NCBI GenBank assembly: GCA_020061465.1
Contig: JAGUYG010000016.1
Span: forward strand, 1 to 64,000
Source: Ignavibacteriales bacterium
Lineage (GTDB): Bacteria; Bacteroidota; Ignavibacteria; Ignavibacteriales; Ignavibacteriaceae
Length of the DNA: 64,000 bases
Reading direction: 5' to 3'
Shown here one piece after another: positions 53,423-61,566 of this stretch (positions are counted from its first letter, which is position 1; each line of letters opens with the position of its first letter). The position numbers and the translations under genes were made by a program. A model generated the notes under the pieces. It saw nothing but the letters and a program-made list of their open reading frames with translations. It was not told where the DNA came from and made no database searches.

Positions 53423-54397
53423 ATGAAAAAAATATTAATTGTTTTTACCGGCGGTACGTTTTCAATGATGATAGACAAGAAAACCGGCGGGGCTGTTCCA
53501 TGGTATTCCGGCGAAGAACTTTTAGGCATGATACCCGAAGCTGCGAAGCTGGCTGATATAACATGTTATGATTTTGGCAAATATCCCGGTCCGCACATGA
53601 CACCCGAACTTATGTTTGATCTATCTAAAAAGATTAAACAACAATTGGTAGAAAAAGAATACGATGGTGTTATTGTTACTCACGGAACAGATACGCTTGA
53701 AGAAACTGCTTACCTGCTCGACCTTACTATAAATACTGAAAAACCTATTGTGGTAATCGGCTCTATGAAAAATAGTTCTGAGCCTGATTGGGATGGTCCA
53801 CGAAATCTAATAGATGCAATTCACATTTGCCTTAATGAAAATTCAAAAAATATGGGAGTGCTTGTTTGTCTCAACGGCGAAATAAATGCCGCAAGCGAGG
53901 TAACAAAAACGTACACCGAAGAGATCGACAGCTTTCACAGCTTAGATTTCGGCTCACTCGGTTTTGTTCAAAAGGGAAGAGTGGTATTTAATCGTTTGCC
54001 AAGACTGCTTGAAACTTTAGATGCGGAAAAAATTGTTACAAATGTTGATATGTTAACAGCTTATGCTGGAATGAATGACAAGTTCTTCAAATTTACGACT
54101 GACAGCGGTACCGAGGGAATTGTGGTAGAAGCACTGGGTGTCGGAAACGTTCCGCCGCCTGCATTCGAAGGAATAAAATATGCGGTTAACAAAGGAATTC
54201 CTGTAGTTTTAGTATCGCGCTGCCCCGCAGGCGAAACGCTTGATATTTACAGTTATCCCGGCGCCGGAAAACACCTCCACAATATCGGTGTAATATTTGC
54301 CGAATACTTAAACGGACAAAAAGCAAGAATTAAATTGATGCTTGCATTGGGAGTCACTAAAGACCAAACCAGGGTTAAAGAGATTTTCGAAAAATAA
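53423..54397 (+). CDS. L-asparaginase
   Basis: It hydrolyses L-asparagine to aspartate and ammonia. The 324-residue protein starts at the ATG 53423 (an in-frame TTG at 53411 is less likely). The catalytic threonines are T12 in FTGGTFSM and T86/T89 with D90 in VIVTHGTDTLEET, the standard asparaginase/glutaminase signatures. No signal peptide is present, so it is the cytoplasmic (type I-like) form. It shares a palindrome-bearing divergent promoter region with the Nfu gene. Confidence 0.92.
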   Translation: MKKILIVFTGGTFSMMIDKKTGGAVPWYSGEELLGMIPEAAKLADITCYDFGKYPGPHMTPELMFDLSKKIKQQLVEKEYDGVIVTHGTDTLEETAYLLDLTINTEKPIVVIGSMKNSSEPDWDGPRNLIDAIHICLNENSKNMGVLVCLNGEINAASEVTKTYTEEIDSFHSLDFGSLGFVQKGRVVFNRLPRLLETLDAEKIVTNVDMLTAYAGMNDKFFKFTTDSGTEGIVVEALGVGNVPPPAFEGIKYAVNKGIPVVLVSRCPAGETLDIYSYPGAGKHLHNIGVIFAEYLNGQKARIKLMLALGVTKDQTRVKEIFEK

Positions 54398-54414
54398 AGC
54401 TCGTAGTTCCCTTC

Positions 54415-54661
54415 TTGCCTGTCCGTCCGAAACGAAGTGAAGGCTGAAGAAGAGATGTGTTGAAAATCTCTAATTACAAATTTTATTTATAAAAGCCAGA
54501 CTCTTTAGAAGATAAAAAGCATTCAAAGTTGAACACACCCCTCGCCCCTCTCGAGAGGGGACAATACCCTTATTAAAGGGTGAAATGATTTCATATCTTG
54601 CATTATAAAAAAAAGGCGCAGTGACCCCTTATTGCCTGTCCGTCCGAAACGAAGTGAAGGC
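54415..54661 (+). repeat. Two identical 30-bp repeats with a palindromic centre
   Basis: The 30-mers at 54415-54444 and 54632-54661 are identical, begin TTGCCTGTCCGTCC and end GTGAAGGC, and have partly complementary outer arms (CTTC/GAAG types). Between them lie a perfect CCCCTCTCGAGAGGGG palindrome (54545-54560) and an ACCCTT/AAGGGT hairpin (54566-54581). They fill the 487-bp spacer 54398-54884, which has no gene. Confidence 0.85.
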
Positions 54662-54884
54662 GGAAGAAGGGACGAAGGGATGTGCTAAAAATTAAGAAAT
54701 GAGTTGTAGCTATCTTAACGGAATAAGCATATTTAAGAAGAATATTTCTTTGCGGTCTTTAAACTTAAATAGTTGTAAAAAAGTTATTAATTTTAGTTTA
54801 TAACTTCTAAATATTTCCAGGTCACAATTATAATTTTAAATCGAGGCAGAAAAATTAGCCATCGTAATTATTAAAGGGACTAAT

Positions 54885-55157
54885 TTACAATTTGCCGGAT
54901 GAGCTATTAATCATTTTCTCTAAGATTTCTTTGAGGTAAACTAATTCCATTTTTGTTGATTCCTTAATGCCTGCAGGAGGATTTTCGGTAATAGATGTAT
55001 TCAACGAATCAAAAATCCTTTGAGCAGCCACGGCGAATGTATGCCGGTAGTGATCACGTTTCCATTCATCGTCTTTATTCTTGTCTGCGATTAACGATAA
55101 ATCATCCTTTAACTTTTCGATCCAATAATCGAGTGATTGTTTTAGTTTGTTGTGCAT
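54885..55157 (-). CDS. Hypothetical helical protein (90 aa)
   Basis: A 90-residue charged, mostly helical cytoplasmic protein (LDYWIEKLKDDLSLIADK, VYLKEILEKMINSSSG). No family is recognised. It follows murI by 25 nt on the same strand and is the last gene of the long minus-strand run, which supports it as real. A central DEWKRDHYRHTFAVAAQRIF segment has the only notable His/Arg cluster. Confidence 0.65.
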   Translation of the reverse strand: MHNKLKQSLDYWIEKLKDDLSLIADKNKDDEWKRDHYRHTFAVAAQRIFDSLNTSITENPPAGIKESTKMELVYLKEILEKMINSSSGKL

Positions 55158-55182
55158 GTTAAATTACTCATAATTAAAGTAT

Positions 55183-56007
55183 TCAAACACTAAGCGTCTC
55201 TAATTCAACCTTATAGACGTCAGTAATAGGTTTGCCGAGAAATAATTCGGCTATTTCTTTGAACTTTAACGGAATATCGCTTACGTAAAATGTCTGATTA
55301 CCGGGTGAATGACTGTTTGTATTTAAATCTATTCTATCTAATTCTCTTTTTACGGCTACGGCAGAGGCAACACCCGAATCGATTAAAGTAACTCCGTTCC
55401 CCATCACTTCACTAATCACATCGGCTAAAATAGGATAGTGAGTACATCCAAGCACCAAAGTATCAATTTCAAATTCTCTTAATTCTTTCAGATAATCTTC
55501 AGCGGCTGCATAAGTTGCTTTGTGCTTGGTCCATCCTTCTTCGGCTAAAGGAACAAAAAGCGGACATGCTTTTTCCATTATCTCTACTTCAGCATCGAGT
55601 TTTTTAATCTCCTTTGAATATGCTTTATTGCTTATCGTAGCTCTTGTTCCGATTACACCGACTCTTTTGTTTTTGGTTGTGCTTACTGCATGTCGGGTTC
55701 CGGGTTCAATCATACCAATAATGGGTACATCGAATTGTTTTCTGAGTTCCTCCATAGCAATTGAAGAAGCCGTATTGCAGGCAACAACAATTGCTTTCAC
55801 ATTCTTTCCTATTAAAAATTTGGCATTTTGCAGGGAGTATTCAATCACGGTTGAATTAGATTTTGATCCGTAAGGAACCCGCGCAGTATCACCGAAATAA
55901 ATTATATTTTCCATAGGCAGCACTGAAGTAATCCTTTTAACAACAGTTAATCCGCCGATACCGGAATCGAATACGCCTACGGGCTTTTCTTTTTCCATAA
56001 AGTTCAT
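55183..56007 (-). CDS. murI: Glutamate racemase
   Basis: It makes D-glutamate for peptidoglycan. The 274-residue protein carries both catalytic cysteines, C77 (VVACNTASS) and C188 (VLGCTHYPIL), and D14 in VFDSGIGGLTV. The ATG at 56007 follows TAGG at a normal distance; a second ATG three codons later is a possible alternative. The gene starts 9 nt after glnD, so they are probably co-transcribed. Confidence 0.97.
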   Translation of the reverse strand: MNFMEKEKPVGVFDSGIGGLTVVKRITSVLPMENIIYFGDTARVPYGSKSNSTVIEYSLQNAKFLIGKNVKAIVVACNTASSIAMEELRKQFDVPIIGMIEPGTRHAVSTTKNKRVGVIGTRATISNKAYSKEIKKLDAEVEIMEKACPLFVPLAEEGWTKHKATYAAAEDYLKELREFEIDTLVLGCTHYPILADVISEVMGNGVTLIDSGVASAVAVKRELDRIDLNTNSHSPGNQTFYVSDIPLKFKEIAELFLGKPITDVYKVELETLSV

Positions 56008-56016
56008 TGAGTGAAC

Positions 56017-58587
56017 CTACAACATTTCATTCATTGTTTCAGTCAATTCTGTCTTAATTAGTTCGTAATCGTTCGGGGATATTTTTCTACCGTTTCTATC
56101 TAAGACATAAAACGAGTCAACAATGTCATCTCCTTTTGTGGATATTTTAGCGAAGTAAATAATCAAGCCAAGCTCATTCATTTTTTTTGTTACCTGGTAC
56201 AAAAAGCCCAGCCTGTCGGGTGAAAATACATCAATTATAGTATACTTCTCATGATCTTCAAAAGCAACGTTTACTTTTCCCGAACGTTTAAAGAATTTAC
56301 TTTCAATCCTCCACCATTTCGATTTCATCTTTGCGAATTCCTGATTTAGCCGCAGCAAACCGGATACAACGTCAACCAAATCCCTTTTGATTTTAGGATA
56401 ACGTTCCGGATTAATTTTTTTGTGCGTTCTGAAATCGGTTACGTTAAACGAGTCTATTATAATTTTATCTTTTCGCGTAAATATTTTGGCATCGTGGATG
56501 TTGGCATCGTTAATAGAAAGAACCCCGCAAATTTTTGAAAGCAATGAAGGGAAATCTTTTGTAATGACAGTAATATTTGTGAACTCATTCAATTCGGTAA
56601 ACAGAGCTGAAAGAGTAACTCCTTTTTGAATTTCCTCAACATGCCTGGCTATTTCTTTATCCGAGAATTGATGTGCATAAGCAATATCGTTTATCGAGTC
56701 TATATGTTCCCTAACATGGGATTCGGATATGTGCGGAGAATGTTTGCTGATCTCTTTTGGAACGAGGTAAGTAGTTGAAACTAACAGCTCTTCGCCGGTG
56801 ATTTGTTCTTCCAGCATTGATTTAGTTTTTCGATATAATTCGGAAAGAAGATCGCTCTTCCATGATGTCCAAACAACAGGATTAACGGCGGATAGGTCGG
56901 CATAAGTAACAAGATAAAGCAAATCAAGCTCTCTTGTCGAGGTGAATCTCGAAGTAAAGCTGTTCAAGGTTTCAGGATCATTTAAGTTTCTTCTGAAAGC
57001 AATCTGCTCCATTATTAGATGATTTTTTACGAGAAAAATAACCTGTTCGGTTTCTTCTTCGCTGTAGCCTAAACGGTGCATTATGGAGGAAGCCATTTCA
57101 GCGCCGATTATTTCATGACCCGAAATATTAATCGGCTTTGCAATATCATGAAACAAAAACGCCAGGTAAAGTATTTCTTTGTCTTTTATGCCGTTAAATA
57201 TTTTTCCAAGTGTAGATTTATCTTTTTCAAGCTTTTCGATATTTTGAATTGTCATCAAGGTATGTTCATCTGCCGTATAGCAATGATATACGCCGTGCTG
57301 TAAAAACCCAACCAGCTCTTTAAATTCAGATAAGAAGGCAGAAAGCACTCCGAGTTCATTCATTACAGCTAAAGTTTGTCCAACATTTTTTGGAAGCTTT
57401 AATATTTCTCTAAAGAAAACCGATGATTCCGGTTCCTGCTGGTTCACTTCATCATAATTCTCAACTATTTCGACTATAAGCGAGCGTAGATTTTCATCGA
57501 AGTGAGCGCCGTATAATCCGCGGTAATAGAATGCACGTAAAATATCTGACAGAGCCAACTGTCTTTTATTGATCAATGAAATTGTTTTACCTTTTAAAAT
57601 AAAATCTTCGTCAAGTTCGATTCCCAGAGAATCGGGAAGGGGCAGTGTAATTTCCTCCTGGAATTTTTTTATCATGGATTTGGAAAACCGGTTTATAACG
57701 TTTGAAGCCTGAAAATACCTTTGCATGAATACAGCAAGTGCATCTTTTGAATGATAGAACATGTGAGAGATTTTATTTTGTGCAGAAAATTCGAATCGAT
57801 CATTTTTTTGACGTGAATGCAGGTGAAGCAGATTTCGAACGGCAAGAACAGTGCTGTAGCTTTGAAGCAGCCTTCCGCATTCATTTGGAGTAGTGTAATC
57901 GTTTTCACGAAGAAGTTCTATAAAATTTTCAGCTTGAGTTCTTTCGTTTTGCTTATTTAACAGGGTTTTGTTTTTTAGGATATACATCCATTCGATAGCT
58001 TGAAAATCCCTCAATCCCCCGGCTGAAAGTTTAACATTGGGTTCAAGCACTTTAGGACTTTCTCCGTATTTAGCATACCTGTCATTTATATCTTCGAACA
58101 TCTCCCGGAGCAGCTTTACCTCAACTTCTTCATTAAGCAATGAGAACAAGATTTTATTCCACTCCGCATAAATTTTTTCCGAGCCTAAAAGAAATCTTGT
58201 TTCGAAGAATTGAGTAAAGGTATGTAAATCGGAATTAAGGAATTTTTTTATGTCGCTGAATTCTCTAACGGTATGCGAAACCTCTAATCCGCTGTCCCAC
58301 AAGGCTGTAACAAGCCAGCTAATTTCAGAATCGTTTTCGGTTATTGATTTTGCAATAAACATTAAATCAATATCGGAATAGGGAGAGAGTTCGCGCCGGC
58401 TAAAGCTGCCCGCCGAAGTCAAAGCGAAGTTATATTTCGTCCCGGATGCTACAGCTCTGATGTGTTCTTCCACAAGGATGCTGTATTCCATGCTGAACTT
58501 AAGTGGGTTTTCCTGGCGGGAATTTTTACTGAACAGGTTATCTCTTCTTCTGATAAAATCTTTCTTAAGCTCTTTTGCTTCTGCCAT
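56017..58587 (-). CDS. glnD: [Protein-PII] uridylyltransferase
   Basis: A bifunctional 856-residue sensor of nitrogen status that uridylylates and de-uridylylates PII in response to glutamine. The nucleotidyltransferase active site is G60-S61 ... D72/D74 (AGSFSRRELSPYSDIDLMFI). An HD hydrolase domain in the middle has YHCYTADEHTLMTI and FLFHDIAKP. Two ACT domains for glutamine sensing lie at ~690-760 and ~780-856. The length matches the family (~890). No glnB is in the window. It lies 18 nt after queF and 9 nt before murI. Confidence 0.95.
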   Translation of the reverse strand: MAEAKELKKDFIRRRDNLFSKNSRQENPLKFSMEYSILVEEHIRAVASGTKYNFALTSAGSFSRRELSPYSDIDLMFIAKSITENDSEISWLVTALWDSGLEVSHTVREFSDIKKFLNSDLHTFTQFFETRFLLGSEKIYAEWNKILFSLLNEEVEVKLLREMFEDINDRYAKYGESPKVLEPNVKLSAGGLRDFQAIEWMYILKNKTLLNKQNERTQAENFIELLRENDYTTPNECGRLLQSYSTVLAVRNLLHLHSRQKNDRFEFSAQNKISHMFYHSKDALAVFMQRYFQASNVINRFSKSMIKKFQEEITLPLPDSLGIELDEDFILKGKTISLINKRQLALSDILRAFYYRGLYGAHFDENLRSLIVEIVENYDEVNQQEPESSVFFREILKLPKNVGQTLAVMNELGVLSAFLSEFKELVGFLQHGVYHCYTADEHTLMTIQNIEKLEKDKSTLGKIFNGIKDKEILYLAFLFHDIAKPINISGHEIIGAEMASSIMHRLGYSEEETEQVIFLVKNHLIMEQIAFRRNLNDPETLNSFTSRFTSTRELDLLYLVTYADLSAVNPVVWTSWKSDLLSELYRKTKSMLEEQITGEELLVSTTYLVPKEISKHSPHISESHVREHIDSINDIAYAHQFSDKEIARHVEEIQKGVTLSALFTELNEFTNITVITKDFPSLLSKICGVLSINDANIHDAKIFTRKDKIIIDSFNVTDFRTHKKINPERYPKIKRDLVDVVSGLLRLNQEFAKMKSKWWRIESKFFKRSGKVNVAFEDHEKYTIIDVFSPDRLGFLYQVTKKMNELGLIIYFAKISTKGDDIVDSFYVLDRNGRKISPNDYELIKTELTETMNEML

Positions 58588-58605
58588 AAAAATAACTTGC
58601 CTGTG

Positions 58606-58977
58606 TTAAATCGTTTCCAAAAAATCTTTTTGTTTGTATTCTGCTTTAATAATGGAGCTAATTCCGCCGCGCACATTAAACTTTGCGGTAATTTTCATAA
58701 AACGAGGCTGGCAAACTTCAACAAGGTCATCTAATATTTTGTTTGTCACGCTTTCAAAGTAGATACCATCATTGCGGTATGAGTTTAAATAAAACTTAAG
58801 AGATTTTAACTCTACACAAAGTTTATCAGGAATGTATTCCATCGTGATCTCGGCAAAATCCGGCTGACCGGTTTTAGGACAAAGCGAAGTAAATTCCGGT
58901 GCGATGTGTGTAATTAAATAATTCCTTTCCGAATTGGTATTAGGAAAAGTTTCTAGGAGATTGAGTTTCGGGGTCAT
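58606..58977 (-). CDS. queF: NADPH-dependent 7-cyano-7-deazaguanine reductase QueF
   Basis: It reduces the nitrile preQ0 to preQ1 in queuosine biosynthesis. The 123-residue length is the unimodular (YkvM-type) form. The catalytic C33 and D40 lie in TSLCPKTGQPD, and the QueF motif ELKSLKFYLNSYRNDG is complete. Its start overlaps the stop of the upstream restriction gene by 4 nt (ATGA), so translation is coupled. queC lies 4 kb upstream on the same strand, beyond the two restriction systems. Confidence 0.96.
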   Translation of the reverse strand: MTPKLNLLETFPNTNSERNYLITHIAPEFTSLCPKTGQPDFAEITMEYIPDKLCVELKSLKFYLNSYRNDGIYFESVTNKILDDLVEVCQPRFMKITAKFNVRGGISSIIKAEYKQKDFLETI

Positions 58978-59723
58978 AAGTCAACCTTAAATTTTTCTTT
59001 ACCGGAATTAAATTTTACAATTTTTTCCCAATGAATCATTCCATCTACACAAAAGACTTTAACAAACTGCTGGGTGAAAATGTTTATTTGCCTTGCATAT
59101 TCTCTTTCATATTCCTGGTTTCTTTCTTTTGCTTTGTATGCTAATGGGTCTATTATTTCCGTGTATAAATCTGAATTACCGGAAATCAACTCCCAAAATA
59201 CTTGTCCGGCTATTTTTTGATATTCACCCTTATCAGTTTTGATAACCCTTCCATAACAGCAACCATTTATAGCTTCAACGGACATTCTTTTAGCATTTGT
59301 TCTAAGTCTTTGCCTTGCTTTCCGAAAGTTTTCTTTCATCTTTGCAATCTGCGAAGAATTTCCCCAATTTGTTCCAGATTTAACTGCGACTATATATATT
59401 ACATTATCTTTAACAAATTCAAGATCTAATCCCTCAGCAGCAGACTTTTTTCCACCATAGGCTTTACTACAAACAAAGATTGCTAGTCTTTCAAGAAAAC
59501 CACCAAACATTGTCTCCTCTTGTGATGATATATGGGCATTTACTAAGCTTCTTACAAAACTCTCTGCTGTAAGTATATTCTTTGCCTTAAATAAATACGG
59601 ATTTTTCGCAAGAAGAATCTTGGAAAGCTTTAAATCTTGTAAGCCCTTCTCTCTCGCCTCGTGAAAATCACCTATATTTTCCTCAATGTACCTTTTTACT
59701 TCGTTTAATTTTAGTTTTGTCAT
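58974..59723 (-). CDS. Type II restriction endonuclease, PmeII-like
   Basis: A 249-residue nuclease of the PmeII-like type II family. I start at the ATG 59723, preceded by AAAGGATAGTT; it overlaps the end of the methyltransferase gene by 41 nt. A PD-(D/E)xK-type core is visible: E69/E70 (SSQEETMFGGFLERLA), D100 (SAAEGLDLEFVKD) and K115 (VAVKSGTNWGNSSQ). The SGTNWGNSSQIAKMK segment is characteristic of the family. The recognition site cannot be read from sequence. Partner methyltransferase: the beta-class gene just upstream. Confidence 0.88.
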   Translation of the reverse strand: MTKLKLNEVKRYIEENIGDFHEAREKGLQDLKLSKILLAKNPYLFKAKNILTAESFVRSLVNAHISSQEETMFGGFLERLAIFVCSKAYGGKKSAAEGLDLEFVKDNVIYIVAVKSGTNWGNSSQIAKMKENFRKARQRLRTNAKRMSVEAINGCCYGRVIKTDKGEYQKIAGQVFWELISGNSDLYTEIIDPLAYKAKERNQEYEREYARQINIFTQQFVKVFCVDGMIHWEKIVKFNSGKEKFKVDL

Positions 59724-60558
59724 AACTATCCTTTGGTTCTGCGACAAATAAATTTTGACGTAATTGATTATCCGCTAAGTCAAAATATTCCTTTACAATC
59801 TCAATTCCTAAGCCGATCCTTCCCATGTTATTGGCTACAATAACAGTTGTTCCGGAACCCATAAAAGGATCAAGCACCACCTCACCTTCCTTAGTAAAAA
59901 GTTTAATGAACCATTCAGGGAGTTCATCAGGAAAAGCTGCGCTGTGATTTTTATTGCTGCATTCAGTAGCAAGATGAAGAACATTTGTTGGGTAAACATA
60001 ATTACGTCCTAACCAATTGGATACATTCTTTCCAAATCCGCTCAAGTTCTTTGCATTATCGCGAATTTTATCTGTCTCACTAAGTTTTTTTAATCTTCCG
60101 TTTGCCCAGTCACCTATTGGAATCATTACTTCCTCTTGGTACATATTGAATGAGCGAGTCTTATTAAATTGATAAAGATGCTCCCATGAATCTCTAAACC
60201 TGTTCGGCCACTTTCCAGGATAAGAATTCTTCTTATGCCAAATGAATTCTTCAGTCCATAACCAACCCTGTCTCTTTAATGCTAGTACTAATTCGATAAC
60301 ATAAGTATGTCTTTCTCCCCTATCCGCTTTTTCCTTAATATTTAGTATAAATGTGCCGCTTGGTTTTAATACGCGAAAAAGCTGTTGACCAATGGGCAAA
60401 AACCAATCAACATAATCCTCCGGTTTAATTCCACCGTAAGTATTTTTTCTTCTGTCTGCATAAGGCGGCGATGTGAATATTAAATCGACCGAATTTGACT
60501 CAAAATCTTTTAGTACTTCTTTCGCATCGCCAAGATATATTTTTGTTTTGTTATTCAT
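59683..60558 (-). CDS. Beta-class DNA amino-methyltransferase
   Basis: A 291-residue N4-cytosine or N6-adenine methyltransferase. Motif IV TSPPY (29-33) comes before motif I DPFMGSGTT (230-238), the beta-class order. The ATG at 60558 has a perfect GGAGGA ribosome-binding site. This start overlaps the stop of an upstream remnant reading frame by 8 nt (ATGAATAA). It pairs with the PmeII-like nuclease gene, which overlaps its 3' end, forming one complete restriction-modification system. Confidence 0.93.
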   Translation of the reverse strand: MNNKTKIYLGDAKEVLKDFESNSVDLIFTSPPYADRRKNTYGGIKPEDYVDWFLPIGQQLFRVLKPSGTFILNIKEKADRGERHTYVIELVLALKRQGWLWTEEFIWHKKNSYPGKWPNRFRDSWEHLYQFNKTRSFNMYQEEVMIPIGDWANGRLKKLSETDKIRDNAKNLSGFGKNVSNWLGRNYVYPTNVLHLATECSNKNHSAAFPDELPEWFIKLFTKEGEVVLDPFMGSGTTVIVANNMGRIGLGIEIVKEYFDLADNQLRQNLFVAEPKDSYDKTKIKRSKKVH

Positions 60559-60650
60559 ATTCCTCCGCCTCAAACGCATCATTCGTGGCCATTTCAATTT
60601 TATCAATCACGAAATTGAATTTCTCTTTTTCCTTTTTAGTATAACTCGGA
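60551..60650 (-). pseudogene. 3' remnant of a coding region cut by the hairpin element
   Basis: In frame and upstream of the methyltransferase ATG, minus-strand codons read KKEKEKFNFVIDKIEMAT and NDAFEAEEYE before a TAA at 60553-60551 that overlaps the ATG. The coupling arrangement says this was a real gene end. Upstream it runs straight into the multi-hairpin element. It is probably the lost C-terminus of the nuclease encoded on the other side of the element, or of a small separate gene. Confidence 0.6.
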
Positions 60651-60651
60651 A

Positions 60652-60824
60652 ACCCACCGCCTAAGGCGGTGGTTATGTTCTTTTGGCTATGCCGTAAAAT
60701 AGTCCCGCATGCCTACCTGTGCAACAGGTGCGTGTCCGCCTGCCTGCTGCAGGCAGGCGGCACTGTAGTATTCTGAATTAGCCCTTTGGGCTGAACCTTC
60801 AAGCCACCGCCTTTGGCGGTGGTA
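60652..60824. mobile_element. GC-rich multi-hairpin (REP/PATE-like) element
   Basis: Five palindromes in ~173 bp: CCACCGCCT/AGGCGGTGG (60654-60672), ACCTGT/ACAGGT (60715-60729), CCGCCTGCCTG/CAGGCAGGCGG (60736-60760, extended by GTG/CAC with one bulge), AGCCC/GGGCT (60780-60792) and CCACCGCC/GGCGGTGG (60804-60822). The outer two are near-copies and mark both ends. The base composition is far from that of its surroundings. It carries no gene and resembles non-autonomous elements moved by Y1/REP transposases. Its right end supplies the last codons of the nuclease gene. Confidence 0.85.
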
Positions 60825-61566
60825 ATTGACTAATAAATAAATCGTAAGTACCAATACCTCCTATAAAATCCCAGAATTCTCTACCAATCATAACAACACT
60901 ATCCTCTTTCATATTAAACCATCGAAGTGGAAATGACCAAGAATAATTTTCTTTTTTACCAAAAGGATTGTAAGGTAATACATAGTAAGCTTTGTCAATT
61001 TCTCGAGGTTCCATGCTGTAAAGCTTGAACAATTTCTCTTTGCTAACTTTTGTAATATCACTATTTGGGAGGGGGGATTTTAATTCAAAAGCGTATTTTT
61101 TATTATTGATAGTATCCTCGGCATAAACGTCACATTCTACTGTGGTCGGCAACAATTCTCCTCCACCTTTTAAAATATATTTAAGTTCAAATTCCCAATC
61201 TGGTTTTATTCTTTTCTTGCCTTCCTCAGGATGTTCTAATCTGGCTAGTATTTCATAAATTCTTCTAAGTCTTTCTTGAGGAATATTCCCCGATATTTTT
61301 TTATGGGTTTCTGAATAACCCAGCCCAAATTCTGCTGAAAGTTTTGCAAGTTTTTCCCAAACATTTCCAAAAGGTGTCACAAATCTTCTCTCAAAATGCG
61401 AACCTTTGAAAATCTCATCCGGAACTAATGCTGCATATAAAGGTTTGTGTGCCCTAAAGTTTTCTATGATAAAAGGATCTTCTTGTAAAACTCTTATCAT
61501 AACTCGTTCCATTAATTCTTTTATTAAATCTTTGATGCCCTCTGCAATCATTTTATTCTTGTTCAT
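60799..61566 (-). CDS. Type II restriction endonuclease, TdeIII-like, altered C-terminus
   Basis: A 255-residue nuclease of the TdeIII-like type II group. PD-(D/E)xK residues are D146 (TTVECDVYAED) and E161/K163 (YAFELKSPL). The final residues PPPKAVA and the stop codon are encoded by the palindrome of the multi-hairpin element, so the native C-terminus has been replaced. A plausible lost tail lies beyond the element at 60551-60650. The catalytic core is intact and activity may persist. It overlaps the upstream methyltransferase gene by 4 nt. Confidence 0.85.
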   Translation of the reverse strand: MNKNKMIAEGIKDLIKELMERVMIRVLQEDPFIIENFRAHKPLYAALVPDEIFKGSHFERRFVTPFGNVWEKLAKLSAEFGLGYSETHKKISGNIPQERLRRIYEILARLEHPEEGKKRIKPDWEFELKYILKGGGELLPTTVECDVYAEDTINNKKYAFELKSPLPNSDITKVSKEKLFKLYSMEPREIDKAYYVLPYNPFGKKENYSWSFPLRWFNMKEDSVVMIGREFWDFIGGIGTYDLFISQLPPPKAVA

